Of a DNA stretch of 64,000 nt, positions 32,278 to 41,404 are shown one piece after another. The notes beneath the pieces were generated by a model. That model was not told the origin of the DNA, ran no database searches, and saw only the letters and a list, made by a program, of their open reading frames with translations. The position numbers and the translations under genes are program-made. Numbering within the stretch: position 1 is the stretch's first letter; each line of letters begins with the position of its first letter. Source of the DNA: an uncultured Prevotellaceae bacterium. Lineage in GTDB: Bacteria; Bacteroidota; Bacteroidia; Bacteroidales; Bacteroidaceae. The stretch lies in the NCBI GenBank assembly GCA_946415365.1, contig CAMKSE010000002.1, forward strand, positions 62,001-126,000. The letters run 5' to 3'.

Positions 32278-33399
32278 ATGAAGATTATTACAAAACTATT
32301 GCTTGCACTAGTCATGATGGGAGTGACTGCGGCATCGGCACAAGAGCATCTGCAGAAAAGTGCAAAAGCTTCTGAAGTGAAGAAGACGTTCACAACGGTG
32401 AAGGAGCTTCCGATAACGAGTGTGAAGAACCAATATCGCAGCGGAACGTGCTGGGACTTTGCCACGCTGGGCTATTTCGAAAGTGAGATCCTACGCAAGA
32501 CGGGCAAAAGCTACGACCTTTGTGAGATGTTCGTGGTGAACAAGGACTATATGGACTGCGCCACCCATTATGTGCGTATGCACGGATATAGTCAGATTTC
32601 GGAGGGCGGTTCCTGTGACGATGTGCTGGACGTGATCCGTCAGCACGGCATCTGCCCAGAGGACGCCATGCCGGCTCCTGGCTCGCTGACTGGCGACTCG
32701 CTGGCCAACTTCAAGGTGTTCTTCCCAGAACTGGAGAGCAAGGTGAGCAGTATCGTGGTCAAGGGTGCGAAAGAACCTCAGCCTCACTGGCAAGACAGTG
32801 TCCAAGCCATCATAGAGAAATACGTAGGCCGCTGCCCTGAGTCGTTCGTGTATGAGGGGAAGACATATACGCCGAAGTCGTTTGCCGAGAGCCTTGGCCT
32901 TGACCTCGACGACTATGTGAGTCTGACAAGCTATACGCACCATCCGTTCAACAGGTGGTTCATCATCGAGGCGCCCTACAAATGGCGGCTGAAGCCCAGC
33001 TACAACATACCCATCGAGCAGCTGATGGATGTGCTCGACAAGGCACTAGACGCAGGCTACACGGTGGCATGGGGCGGTGACGTGACAGGTGACTTCACAC
33101 GCACAGGTCTGGCCATGCTGCCTGATGGTGTGACGCCCACACAAGCGATGCGTCAGGAGCAATGGGACGACTGGCGCTTCACCTATGACCATGTGATGCT
33201 GATCTACGGCAAGGCGACTGACGAGCAGGACAAGCCCTACTATCTGGTGAAGAACTCATGGGGCAAGAGCGGACAGTACGAGGGTATCTGGTATATGTCG
33301 CGCGACTACATAGCACTGAATACCACCTACCTGTTCCTCAACCGCCATGCGCTCTCAGAGGACTTGCGGCAGACCATCAGTCTTTGCAGCAGTTACTAA
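32278..33399 (+). CDS. Secreted C1-family cysteine aminopeptidase (PepC/bleomycin hydrolase type)
   Basis: A 373-residue protein with a signal peptide (MKIITKLLLALVMMGVTAASA). The catalytic triad is visible: Cys58 in 'YRSGTCWDFATLGYFESE' with the preceding oxyanion Gln in 'KNQYRSG', His near 304 in 'FTYDHVMLIYG', and Asn near 325 in 'YLVKNSWGKSG'. The layout matches C1B aminopeptidases, which form hexameric barrels and trim N-terminal residues from peptides. The protein is shorter than cytosolic PepC (~440-450) and exported, so it would act on peptides in the periplasm. It starts the core-like sequence after the island. Confidence 0.88.
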   Translation: MKIITKLLLALVMMGVTAASAQEHLQKSAKASEVKKTFTTVKELPITSVKNQYRSGTCWDFATLGYFESEILRKTGKSYDLCEMFVVNKDYMDCATHYVRMHGYSQISEGGSCDDVLDVIRQHGICPEDAMPAPGSLTGDSLANFKVFFPELESKVSSIVVKGAKEPQPHWQDSVQAIIEKYVGRCPESFVYEGKTYTPKSFAESLGLDLDDYVSLTSYTHHPFNRWFIIEAPYKWRLKPSYNIPIEQLMDVLDKALDAGYTVAWGGDVTGDFTRTGLAMLPDGVTPTQAMRQEQWDDWRFTYDHVMLIYGKATDEQDKPYYLVKNSWGKSGQYEGIWYMSRDYIALNTTYLFLNRHALSEDLRQTISLCSSY

Positions 33400-33413
33400 T
33401 TGATAGAATGATG

Positions 33414-33421
33414 TATTTTTG
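33414..33421 (+). promoter_or_regulatory. -7 element for the SLC13-type transporter gene
   Basis: TATTTTTG, 21 nt before the ATG at 33443, located just after the peptidase stop codon. Confidence 0.45.
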
Positions 33422-33442
33422 TGACGACAAATCAAATATCAT

Positions 33443-35239
33443 ATGGAAACATTCATGTTACTAGGTTTTGGCCTTGACGCCTGGATCACCATCGTGACGG
33501 TGCTGGGCATGTTCACTATCCTACTATTCACCAAGTGGCGCAGCGACCTGGTGTTCCTCGGAGCCATTGGCGTGCTCTATGTGACAGGTGTGCTCGATGC
33601 GAAGGAAGCTTTCTCAGGCTTCAGCGGCACGTCTGTCGTTACCGTCGGCGTGCTGTTCGTGGTCGTTGCGGGACTGACGCATACTGGCGTGTTGCAATGG
33701 ATTGTGAAACATCTTCTCGGCACTCCAGACAGTTACTCGAAGGCTGTGACGCGACTGATGCTGCCAGTGGCTGCGCTCAGTTCGTTCCTCAGCAATACGA
33801 CCGTCGTGACACTCTTCGTCGGCATCGTCAAGATGTGGGCCAGGAAACTTGGTGTGTCGCCATCGAAACTGCTCATCCCACTGAGCTATGCATCGGGCAT
33901 GGGCGGCGTCTGTACCCTCATCGGCACACCGCCTAACCTCATCATCAGCGGACTCTATGAGGAGAAGACGGGCGAAGCCATGAACATCCTGACCACGACC
34001 ATCCCAGGACTGTTCTGTCTGGCTATCGGCGTGCTGTCGATCATTGCCATGCGGCGTCTGCTTCCTGACCGCAAGGCGCCTGAGAGTGCCTTCGAATCGA
34101 CAGGCGACTACACCGTGGAGCTGCTGGTTCCATCGGACAATCCCTATATCGGCCAGACGCTGGGTGAGGCTGGTCTTTTCCACATCAACGGCGGCAGCCT
34201 GATCCATCTTTATCATTTCGACGATATCCCATTGCCCGTCACGGAGGACGAGCCTATCATGGGCGGTGACCATCTGGTCTATGCAGGACAGATAGACGAG
34301 ATCCTGGAGATGGCGACCAGCCACCAATTGGTGAGCGCAGACCACCATGTCTTTTCCATCAGTGAGGTAGACACGAACCGCCCATTGCGCACAGCATATA
34401 TTGACTTCGGCAGCCGTCTGATAGGAACGACCATCGAAGGCAGCTCGTTTGAGAGGGACAACGACGTGATACTGGCGGCTGTGGCCCGTCGCGGCGAACG
34501 CATCGACGAAGCACCGCGAAGGGTGGTGCTGCAAGCTGGCGACACACTGCTGTTGGTATGTCCGAAAAACCTCAATACGGAGACCTCTTCCCTGAGAGAC
34601 GGCCTCCACTTCTTCGACTCCGACGACGTGCCAAACATCGGACGCGGCACACTCGTCTCCACTACTATCATGATTGCCATGGTGGCACTCTCGGCCTTCG
34701 GCATCATGCCACTGCTACAGTGTGCCTTCCTCGCTGCCGCCGCCATGCTTATCTGCCGCTGCTGCAACATGGATCAGGCCATGCGGGCCATCAACTGGGA
34801 TATTCTCATGGTCTTCGCAGGAAGTGCCGTCCTCGGCCTCGCCATTCAGAAGACGGGCATCGCCGAGTGGCTGGCCAATGGCATCCTCGACGTCTGCGGC
34901 ACCAATCCCATCGTGGTGATGACCGCCGTCTGCTTCGTTGGCACCTTCATCACAGAGTTCATCTCGAACACAGCGGCTGGTGCCATGTTCTTCCCCATCA
35001 TGTATGAGGCAGCCGAGAAGTTGGGCTATGAGCCGTTCCCCTTCCTCGTAGCCCTGATGGTGAGCGTCAGCAGCAGTTTCGCCACACCCATAGGCTCGCC
35101 CACCCACATGCTGGTGTACGGCCCTGGCGGCTACCGCTTCAGCGATTTCATGCGCATCGGCCTGCTGATGAACATCATCATCCTCGCCGCCAACATCCTG
35201 ATCGTGAATATCGTATATCCGCTAACACCACTGCCATAG
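33443..35239 (+). CDS. SLC13/DASS-type permease with two TrkA-C domains
   Basis: A 598-residue membrane protein. Hydrophobic segments flank both halves, with the DASS signature loops 'SSFLSNTTVVTLFVGI' and 'GTPPNLIISGLYEEKTG' in the N-half and 'TEFISNTAAGAMFFPI' plus 'SSSFATPIGSPTHMLVYGPG' in the C-half. Residues ~215-390 are cytosolic and contain two TrkA-C (RCK_C) domains ('VELLVPSDNPYIGQTLGEAG', 'TAYIDFGSRLIGTTIEGSSF'). The family imports dicarboxylates, sulfate or other anions with Na+. The substrate is not predictable here. Confidence 0.87.
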   Translation: METFMLLGFGLDAWITIVTVLGMFTILLFTKWRSDLVFLGAIGVLYVTGVLDAKEAFSGFSGTSVVTVGVLFVVVAGLTHTGVLQWIVKHLLGTPDSYSKAVTRLMLPVAALSSFLSNTTVVTLFVGIVKMWARKLGVSPSKLLIPLSYASGMGGVCTLIGTPPNLIISGLYEEKTGEAMNILTTTIPGLFCLAIGVLSIIAMRRLLPDRKAPESAFESTGDYTVELLVPSDNPYIGQTLGEAGLFHINGGSLIHLYHFDDIPLPVTEDEPIMGGDHLVYAGQIDEILEMATSHQLVSADHHVFSISEVDTNRPLRTAYIDFGSRLIGTTIEGSSFERDNDVILAAVARRGERIDEAPRRVVLQAGDTLLLVCPKNLNTETSSLRDGLHFFDSDDVPNIGRGTLVSTTIMIAMVALSAFGIMPLLQCAFLAAAAMLICRCCNMDQAMRAINWDILMVFAGSAVLGLAIQKTGIAEWLANGILDVCGTNPIVVMTAVCFVGTFITEFISNTAAGAMFFPIMYEAAEKLGYEPFPFLVALMVSVSSSFATPIGSPTHMLVYGPGGYRFSDFMRIGLLMNIIILAANILIVNIVYPLTPLP

Positions 35240-35241
35240 TC

Positions 35242-35262
35242 AGATTATCATTATTATAATCT
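35242..35262. terminator. Weak inverted repeat between convergent genes
   Basis: AGATTAT (35242-35248) and ATAATCT (35256-35262) form a 7-bp AT-rich stem with a 7-nt loop in the 23-nt gap between the permease and the GH9 gene. Possible shared terminator, low stability. Confidence 0.3.
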
Positions 35263-37659
35263 TCACCTGATGGCATACAGATAGCCAAGAAGGGCCATCT
35301 TGCCACGCATGGTCTCACGGGGCGTGAACTCACCGTTAACCCAGAAGTAACGCTGGTTAAAGTAAGACTCCTGACGAGGCCAGCCACCATCGTTCCAATC
35401 GGGATAGCAATATTTCAGGATGACACGGGCATCACCGCCGTTGTGTCCAGGCGACCATGTCTCCGTACCGTTGAAAGGCGTCTGACCAGGATGCGACTCA
35501 GGAGCACCGTCGTTACGTCCAGTGGTATAGCAGTCGGTGATATGACGTTCGCCCAAACCAGTCATCTCAACAACGTTTCCTGGGTTACGGCCAAGGCTCC
35601 AACTTGCCTCAGTGAACATCACATGTTCGAGTTGCTTCTTGCGGCTCTTATCGGCGATATAATGGGCCAGCATGACAAGCTGCAGATTTTGCGACACCTG
35701 CCAGCGGCTGTCGTTGGCACTGCGGCGAGAGGGACGCTTCTCCATGTTTGAGATATTATAGCTCTCTGCCTGGGCATTCACACTCGCCTTCAGGTTCTCG
35801 TAGAGGTCGGCATGATGACGGGGCTGCGGACAGGTGAGATAGGCTGCTGCCGCCCAGATCTGACAGAAGGGCACGATCTTCTCATTGTCCTTGTGCATGA
35901 CGCCAACGCCGAAGAAGCCATGATCAGTCTTGCTGAAAATGGGCGACTTCGCATCCTTGACCATGCTCTCCTCTGCGAAGATATTCTCCCACTCGGTATC
36001 ACCCGTAAGGTTGTAAAGGAAGGCTGCGGCCATCTGACGGAAGTCGCGGCCACGCATCTGCATGCTGCCGATGTCCTGCAGGTCGTCGAGCTGGCTCCAC
36101 TCCTGCTTAGCGGCATAGCGGAAAGCCTTGATGGCCTCGGCGGTATAGTAGCGCTTGAGCGAGTCAATGGAATTTTCAATTTTCAATTCTCCATTTTCTA
36201 TTAGTCTGAAGGCTTCGGCGAGGATGGCACAGTTGGCGGCATTGGCCCAGGCAGCCATCGTGGTACAACCAGCCTGATACATCACGCTCCAATCGGCACT
36301 GGGATTGGTGACTCCCTGCGAATAGCCCTCTCCGTCGCGGATGCTGAGGAAGAAGTCTACCTCATTGCGGGCTTCGTCGATAATGTCGGGGATGCCATTA
36401 CCACTCTCACGGATGCCAAGGTTATCGTCGGCCAATCGTCCGCCAGAGAGAATATAGGGCAGAAGCATGTCGTAGATATTGCTGACATGGGCCAGATGAC
36501 GGTCCCAGTCGAAGGCATCGGAGTGACCACCCTTCACATCGAGGGCCACGGGATTGCCAGGGAGACGGTGCTGCCAGAAGCGGGAAGCCATCACAGGCTT
36601 GAAGTGGGGCTCGTCCCACACATCGGTACGCAGGTCGCGCCACTCCTTCATGAAGGGGTGGAAGTCGGTCTTATAAATGGTGAGGCCCTTGGGGTCGGTC
36701 TCAGGAATGAACTGTGGCTGACGAGGCACAGGCCACACATGCTCAGGGTCTTTCGGCTCGCCGAGACGCATGTAGTAGTAGCCGCGCACGGAATAACGGA
36801 AAGGCTGGTAGTAAACGTCAGCAGCAATGTCGAAGTCCATCGAACAACCCACATCCTCAACGACCAGACGATAGCGCCCTGGCTGTGAGCCACGGAAGTC
36901 GATGTTCCACACATCGGTTCCTACGAGGTTCTTCTTGCCTGCCTCCTGTTCAGCGGCGGCAGCGTGCTTCCAGAACCTAACCACACCGGCACTCTGTTTC
37001 TTCTTTGTACCGACATTGTAAAGCCACACCTTACGACCCTCCCATGAGGAGTAGTCACGCTGCCCGCCGTCGCCCAGCCACTGGTAGAGGTCTGCCGCAT
37101 GGCTCTGTTCTGCGGGGGAGTAGCCGATGATATTCACGTGGACGGCCTCTGACTGGGTGTTCCATATATCGAAGCGCACAGAGACATCTACAGTCTCCTG
37201 ACTACTGACTCCCGTCTCCTTAGGAATACTGACGGTATAGGTGTAGCCCTGCCGCATGGCCTGAGGCAGCTGGAGGAAGAGCCAGTGGTCGTTCTCGCTG
37301 GTGAGCGTGTGGTCGGTATTCATCGGCTTCGACTTCCGCCAAACGTTCTGAGGCTGTGACGGGGCGAAGGTCTTGTCGTCCGTCGAACTGATGCGCCAGA
37401 GTCCGGCTTTCTGTGCCTCAGCCGTCTTTAGCCGTTCGCCAAAAACGAGCAGGGTATCATCACCCTCAGAAAAGGAATGGCCGAGATAAGCACTGGGACC
37501 GGTACCGTTGTCACGATAGTGTACCTCTCCGTCGCGGAAATGTACCATGAGGAAGTTTTTGTCGATCACGTGGAGTCCCATGACCTTGACAGCCATGACA
37601 GGAAGCGAGGCGAACACGAGCAGGCCCGACAGCACGATGATTAGTCTGTTTTTGTTCAT
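35263..37659 (-). CDS. GH9 endoglucanase/cellulase, secreted
   Basis: A 798-residue protein with a signal peptide (MNKNRLIIVLSGLLVFASLPVMA). Beta-sandwich domains (CelD_N-like) occupy residues ~25-310. The GH9 (alpha/alpha)6 barrel starts near 330. The conserved Asp pair is in 'VKGGHSDAFDWDRH' (about 378) and the catalytic acid Glu in 'WVNGEFTPRETM' (about 776). 'GRNPGNVVEMTGLGERHITD' is the other GH9 signature. It would cleave beta-1,4-glucan or xyloglucan backbones. A short segment at ~490 (NGELKIEN) is encoded by an in-frame copy of a simple repeat. Divergent from the GH5 gene, sharing a ~150-nt control region. Confidence 0.88.
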   Translation of the reverse strand: MNKNRLIIVLSGLLVFASLPVMAVKVMGLHVIDKNFLMVHFRDGEVHYRDNGTGPSAYLGHSFSEGDDTLLVFGERLKTAEAQKAGLWRISSTDDKTFAPSQPQNVWRKSKPMNTDHTLTSENDHWLFLQLPQAMRQGYTYTVSIPKETGVSSQETVDVSVRFDIWNTQSEAVHVNIIGYSPAEQSHAADLYQWLGDGGQRDYSSWEGRKVWLYNVGTKKKQSAGVVRFWKHAAAAEQEAGKKNLVGTDVWNIDFRGSQPGRYRLVVEDVGCSMDFDIAADVYYQPFRYSVRGYYYMRLGEPKDPEHVWPVPRQPQFIPETDPKGLTIYKTDFHPFMKEWRDLRTDVWDEPHFKPVMASRFWQHRLPGNPVALDVKGGHSDAFDWDRHLAHVSNIYDMLLPYILSGGRLADDNLGIRESGNGIPDIIDEARNEVDFFLSIRDGEGYSQGVTNPSADWSVMYQAGCTTMAAWANAANCAILAEAFRLIENGELKIENSIDSLKRYYTAEAIKAFRYAAKQEWSQLDDLQDIGSMQMRGRDFRQMAAAFLYNLTGDTEWENIFAEESMVKDAKSPIFSKTDHGFFGVGVMHKDNEKIVPFCQIWAAAAYLTCPQPRHHADLYENLKASVNAQAESYNISNMEKRPSRRSANDSRWQVSQNLQLVMLAHYIADKSRKKQLEHVMFTEASWSLGRNPGNVVEMTGLGERHITDCYTTGRNDGAPESHPGQTPFNGTETWSPGHNGGDARVILKYCYPDWNDGGWPRQESYFNQRYFWVNGEFTPRETMRGKMALLGYLYAIR
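36171..36200. repeat. Simple 7-nt-type repeat inside the GH9 gene
   Basis: On the coding strand the stretch consists of AATTGAA/AAATTGA-type units ('GAATTGAAAATTGAAAATT'), like the heptamer tandem repeats found between genes in this window. It keeps the reading frame and encodes ENGELKIENS. Confidence 0.6.
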
Positions 37660-37690
37660 CTTTATTTTGATTGTTGGTACTATTGGGCTA

Positions 37691-37698
37691 CAAAGATA
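37691..37698 (-). promoter_or_regulatory. -7 element for the GH9 gene
   Basis: Reads TATCTTTG on the minus strand, 31 nt before the start codon at 37659. Confidence 0.5.
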
Positions 37699-37774
37699 CG
37701 AAAAAAATCATACATAACACCCATTTTAAGACATAATAACAAATTAACAATCATTTTATCTGAAAAAAAGTAGT

Positions 37775-37782
37775 ATCTTTGC
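37775..37782 (+). promoter_or_regulatory. -7 element for the GH5 gene
   Basis: TATCTTTG, 26 nt before the ATG at 37809. Divergent from the GH9 promoter at 37691-37698. Confidence 0.5.
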
Positions 37783-37808
37783 ACCAAGAATAACTAAATA
37801 CTATCTAT

Positions 37809-38975
37809 ATGAGAACGAAACTAATGACTTTGGCCCTCATCGTGGCCGCCATGTTTGTAACCATGTCTTGTCAGAACAAGAATCAAGATCAGAATCAGGA
37901 TCAGGCAGGACAAGTGAATAACTTCCGCATCAAGCGCGGCACAAACATCAGCCACTGGCTATCACAGTCGGAACAGCGTGGTGAGGCCCGTCGTCTCCAT
38001 ATCCAGGAGGACGACTTCGCCCGTCTGGAGGAACTGGGCTTCGACTTCGTACGTATCCCCATCGACGAAGTGCAGTTCTGGGATGAGCAGGGCAACAAAC
38101 TGCCCGAGGCCTGGGACCTGCTGAACAACGCCCTCGACTGGGCGAAGCAACATAACCTGCGTGCCATCGTGGACCTGCACATCATCCGTTCGCACTACTT
38201 CAACGCCGTGAACGAAGGCGACAAGGCTGCCAACACACTCTTTACCTCAGAAGAGGCACAAGAGGGCCTCATCAACCTGTGGCGTCAGCTCTCAGAATTT
38301 CTGAAGGAACGCAGCTGCGACTGGGTGGCCTACGAATTCATGAACGAGCCTGTGGCTCCTGAGCACGAGCAGTGGAATCAGCTGGTGGCTAAGGTACACA
38401 AGGCTCTGCGCGAACTGGAGCCGCAGCGCACACTGGTCATTGGCAGCAACATGTGGCAGGGACATGAGACAATGAAATACCTGAAGGTGCCCGAGGGCGA
38501 CAAGAACATCATCCTCTCGTTCCACTACTACAACCCGATGCTCCTCACCCACTACGGTGCCTGGTGGTCACCCCTGTGTGCTGCCTACAAGGGTAAGGTG
38601 CACTATCCCGGTGTCTTAGTTTCAAAAGAAGACTACGATGCCGCTCCCGACGCCATCAAGCCAGAGCTGAAGCCATACACCGAGCAAGTATGGAACATCG
38701 ACAAGATACGTGAGCAGTTCAAGGATGCCATCGAGGCCGCCAAGAAGTACGACCTGCAGCTGTTCTGCGGCGAGTGGGGTGTCTACGAGCCCGTGGACCG
38801 TGAGCTGGCCTACAACTGGTATCGTGACATGCTGACCGTGTTCGATGAGTTCAACATCGCCTGGACCACATGGTGCTACGATGCCGACTTCGGCTTCTGG
38901 GACCAGCAGCGTCACACCTACAAGGATCGTCCTCTCGTAGAACTCCTGATGTCGGGCAAGAAACTGGGAGAATAG
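37809..38975 (+). CDS. GH5 endoglucanase-type lipoprotein
   Basis: A 388-residue protein with a lipoprotein signal (LIVAAMFVTMSC, Cys at ~21) followed by a Gln/Asn-rich linker (NKNQDQNQDQ). The GH5 barrel begins 'IKRGTNISHWLSQSE'. 'DFVRIPIDEVQFWDE' and 'AIVDLHIIRSHYFN' are conserved strands. The acid/base Glu lies in 'YEFMNEPVAPEH' (about 180) and the nucleophile Glu in 'LFCGEWGVYEP' (about 321). Probably anchored to the outer membrane and acting on beta-1,4-glucan or xyloglucan. GH5 subfamily not assigned. Ends at a terminator shared with the convergent GH31 gene. Confidence 0.88.
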   Translation: MRTKLMTLALIVAAMFVTMSCQNKNQDQNQDQAGQVNNFRIKRGTNISHWLSQSEQRGEARRLHIQEDDFARLEELGFDFVRIPIDEVQFWDEQGNKLPEAWDLLNNALDWAKQHNLRAIVDLHIIRSHYFNAVNEGDKAANTLFTSEEAQEGLINLWRQLSEFLKERSCDWVAYEFMNEPVAPEHEQWNQLVAKVHKALRELEPQRTLVIGSNMWQGHETMKYLKVPEGDKNIILSFHYYNPMLLTHYGAWWSPLCAAYKGKVHYPGVLVSKEDYDAAPDAIKPELKPYTEQVWNIDKIREQFKDAIEAAKKYDLQLFCGEWGVYEPVDRELAYNWYRDMLTVFDEFNIAWTTWCYDADFGFWDQQRHTYKDRPLVELLMSGKKLGE

Positions 38976-39018
38976 AAAAAGAAGGAGAGAAGGAGTAAAG
39001 GAGGTAAAGGAGTAAAGA
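38976..39018. repeat. Purine-rich degenerate tandem repeat after the GH5 gene
   Basis: Units of the type AGGAGTAAAGG / AGGTAAAGG / AGTAAAG run from the GH5 stop codon to the terminator hairpin. This is another short tandem repeat placed at a gene end. Confidence 0.45.
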
Positions 39019-39046
39019 GAAAGTCGGGCATTACTGCTCGACTTTC
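39019..39046. terminator. Bidirectional intrinsic terminator between GH5 and GH31
   Basis: GAAAGTCGGGC (39019-39029) pairs with GCTCGACTTTC (39036-39046) with one G-U pair and a 6-nt loop, followed by TTTATTTCC. The distal arm lies within the last codons of the convergent GH31 gene. Confidence 0.75.
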
Positions 39047-41403
39047 TTTATTTCCTTATCTCCGGGCTTGAAGATAATGCCCGTACATTTGGCGGCATCA
39101 GCCTTATAGGCCTTCAACTCAATCTTGTTCCAGTCAATCTGATCTGTACGCTGGGCAAGGGGCGCATGTGGAATCAGGCTGCCGTCGCGCACGAGGATGA
39201 TGGCAGGAATCTTGCCGGCCTCGATGGTCTGGTAGCCGTCTTCATAGACCTTGCCCGTCTGATAGTCAATCCACTTACCCTTCGGCAGATAGACATCACG
39301 GCTGTTGCCCGATTCGAGAAGCGGGGCCACAAGCATCTGTGAACCAAACATATACTCATCCTCAACAAGCCAGGCGCCCTTGTCTTGTGGGAACTCCACG
39401 AGGAGGGCGCGCACCATCGGCAGTCCGCGCTCTGAGCAGTCCTTCGCCTGGGCATAAACGTAAGGCATCAGCTTGTACTTCATCTCAGCGCACTCGCGGA
39501 AGGCCTGTGTAAATGACTCAGAGATGAGCCAGGGCTCCGTGGGAGGTGCGCCGTGGGCACGGGTATGACTCGACAGGAATCCGAAGGGCAGCCAACGGCG
39601 ATAAATATCCTCTGGCGAGGCCGTCACGAAACCACCCATATCGTGACTCCAGAATGAGAAGCCGCTCAATCCGAAACTCAGACCGCCTCGCAGGTCACCC
39701 AACATGCCGATATTATTCGTGGCAGCATCTCCGCCCCAATGGAGGGCATAGCGCTGAGAGCCTGCCCATGCAGAGCGAGCCCAAATAATACCCTCACCTG
39801 GATGATTCTTCTCCACAACCTCCCAAAGGGCCTTGTTATAGCGCAGCGGATAGAGGTTGTGCTCGTAGAGACCGCCCTTACCGCTATGGTAGAAGCCGTT
39901 GTAAGGTGCTGCCTCGCCGAAGTCACACTTGATGGTCGAGACGCCTTGTTTCATCAGACCCTCGATCTTCGACTGATACCAGCTGACAGTCTCAGGATTC
40001 GAGAAGTCGAGGATGGCATCCTCCACAGGCATGCCGCCTGTGGCATTCACCACATGAAGGCCGCGCTCGATAATCTCTGGGAAGAAACGGTTCTTCGGCG
40101 TGAAATAAGGCAACTGCCACAGACAAGTGTGGAAACCGTCCTTAGAGAGTTGCTTGAGCATGTCGACGGGATCCTTGAAACGATCCTTGGCGAACTCATA
40201 ATCGCACTGCCAGTCGACACCAAACCATCCCGTATCGAAATGGATGACATCACTTGGAATCTTATGGGCGCGCAATTGCTTGGCAATCTCAAGACCCTCT
40301 TCTTGTGAGAAGTAGGTGATGCGACTCATCCAAGTGCCAAAGCTCCATAGCGGCAGCATCGGCGACTTGCCCGTGATGTCCGTATATTCATTCAAGATAT
40401 CCTTTGGCTCGCCGAAGAACACGAAGAAGTCCATCTGCTCGTCAGCCATAAACAGACGGTCTGCACCAATATAGGAGGCGCCAAAGTCGCAGGTGACAGG
40501 TGCAGAAGTATGCATGAAGATGCCGTAGCCGCGATTCGAGAAGAAGAACGGCACGGGCTTATACTGACCGTCGCTCTCGGGCCCTTGGGGGTCTGTGACG
40601 CTGAGGTGAACCTTCTGCCCCACCTTATTTAAAGATGTGAACGACTCGCCACAACCATAGATCCGCTCACCAGGCGCCAAAGAGAAGACAGGATTGATAC
40701 TACGGGAATTATCCGAACCTCTCTTGATAAATGAGAACGGCAGCAGTTTGATCTGCGTCGAGTCGTTGTCGATGATATGTCTCGTCTGCGTCAGGATCTT
40801 TCCCTTGGCGTCCTTGATGATAAGCCTCCAAGGATACTTCTGAATCTCTATGCTGCCGTACTCCGTCCGATACGTAATGGCCTCCCGCGAATCATGAGAA
40901 CTGATCCCTGTGACAGCAGCGCGTAGATCATGAGGTCTGTCCACGTAATTCGCCTTAAAAGCCTCACAGAACATCACATCCTCCTGATCCGTATTCTTCG
41001 GCTCCACTGGCGTCGTCAACATCCTGATTCTCGCCGTCCTGGGTGTGATGAATTCTATCTTGATCTTCAACGCAGGATCGTTCTCATACGCCGCATCAGG
41101 GAAATCGAGCATCTGCATCCTCACGGGCCAGTAGCCATTCAGGTTGAACGCCTGACGCGGACTCATCCGATAGCGTTTCCACTGTACCAATCCCTCACCC
41201 TTCGTCACGTCGAAACTTACCAAGGAGTCAGCCAGGAAATACGTGTTCGACAGATCATAGAAATCCGTCGACATGTCTTTTTGCATACACTGCAGGTACT
41301 GGATGCCTGCATTCGTTTGAATCTGCGCTGAAGCAAATAAACAACCACAGATAACGCAGATGACACAGATGATTCTTTTCATATCACTTGATTTCTTAAC
41401 CAT
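39031..41403 (-). CDS. GH31 alpha-xylosidase (YicI-type), secreted
   Basis: A 790-residue protein with a signal peptide; the hydrophobic core 'IICVICVICGCLFASA' follows Met8, so translation may begin at 41382 instead. The N-terminal domain carries 'GERIYGCGESFTSLNKVGQK'. The barrel has the nucleophile Asp in 'IKCDFGEAAPYNG' (about 493), the DFGE form typical of YicI-like alpha-xylosidases, and the acid/base Asp in 'LHWGGDAATN' (about 557). It would release alpha-1,6-xylose from the non-reducing end of xyloglucan oligosaccharides in the periplasm. Last gene of the long operon; it begins 1 nt after the GH2 stop codon. Confidence 0.9.
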   Translation of the reverse strand: MVKKSSDMKRIICVICVICGCLFASAQIQTNAGIQYLQCMQKDMSTDFYDLSNTYFLADSLVSFDVTKGEGLVQWKRYRMSPRQAFNLNGYWPVRMQMLDFPDAAYENDPALKIKIEFITPRTARIRMLTTPVEPKNTDQEDVMFCEAFKANYVDRPHDLRAAVTGISSHDSREAITYRTEYGSIEIQKYPWRLIIKDAKGKILTQTRHIIDNDSTQIKLLPFSFIKRGSDNSRSINPVFSLAPGERIYGCGESFTSLNKVGQKVHLSVTDPQGPESDGQYKPVPFFFSNRGYGIFMHTSAPVTCDFGASYIGADRLFMADEQMDFFVFFGEPKDILNEYTDITGKSPMLPLWSFGTWMSRITYFSQEEGLEIAKQLRAHKIPSDVIHFDTGWFGVDWQCDYEFAKDRFKDPVDMLKQLSKDGFHTCLWQLPYFTPKNRFFPEIIERGLHVVNATGGMPVEDAILDFSNPETVSWYQSKIEGLMKQGVSTIKCDFGEAAPYNGFYHSGKGGLYEHNLYPLRYNKALWEVVEKNHPGEGIIWARSAWAGSQRYALHWGGDAATNNIGMLGDLRGGLSFGLSGFSFWSHDMGGFVTASPEDIYRRWLPFGFLSSHTRAHGAPPTEPWLISESFTQAFRECAEMKYKLMPYVYAQAKDCSERGLPMVRALLVEFPQDKGAWLVEDEYMFGSQMLVAPLLESGNSRDVYLPKGKWIDYQTGKVYEDGYQTIEAGKIPAIILVRDGSLIPHAPLAQRTDQIDWNKIELKAYKADAAKCTGIIFKPGDKEIKKVEQ

Positions 41404-41404
41404 A

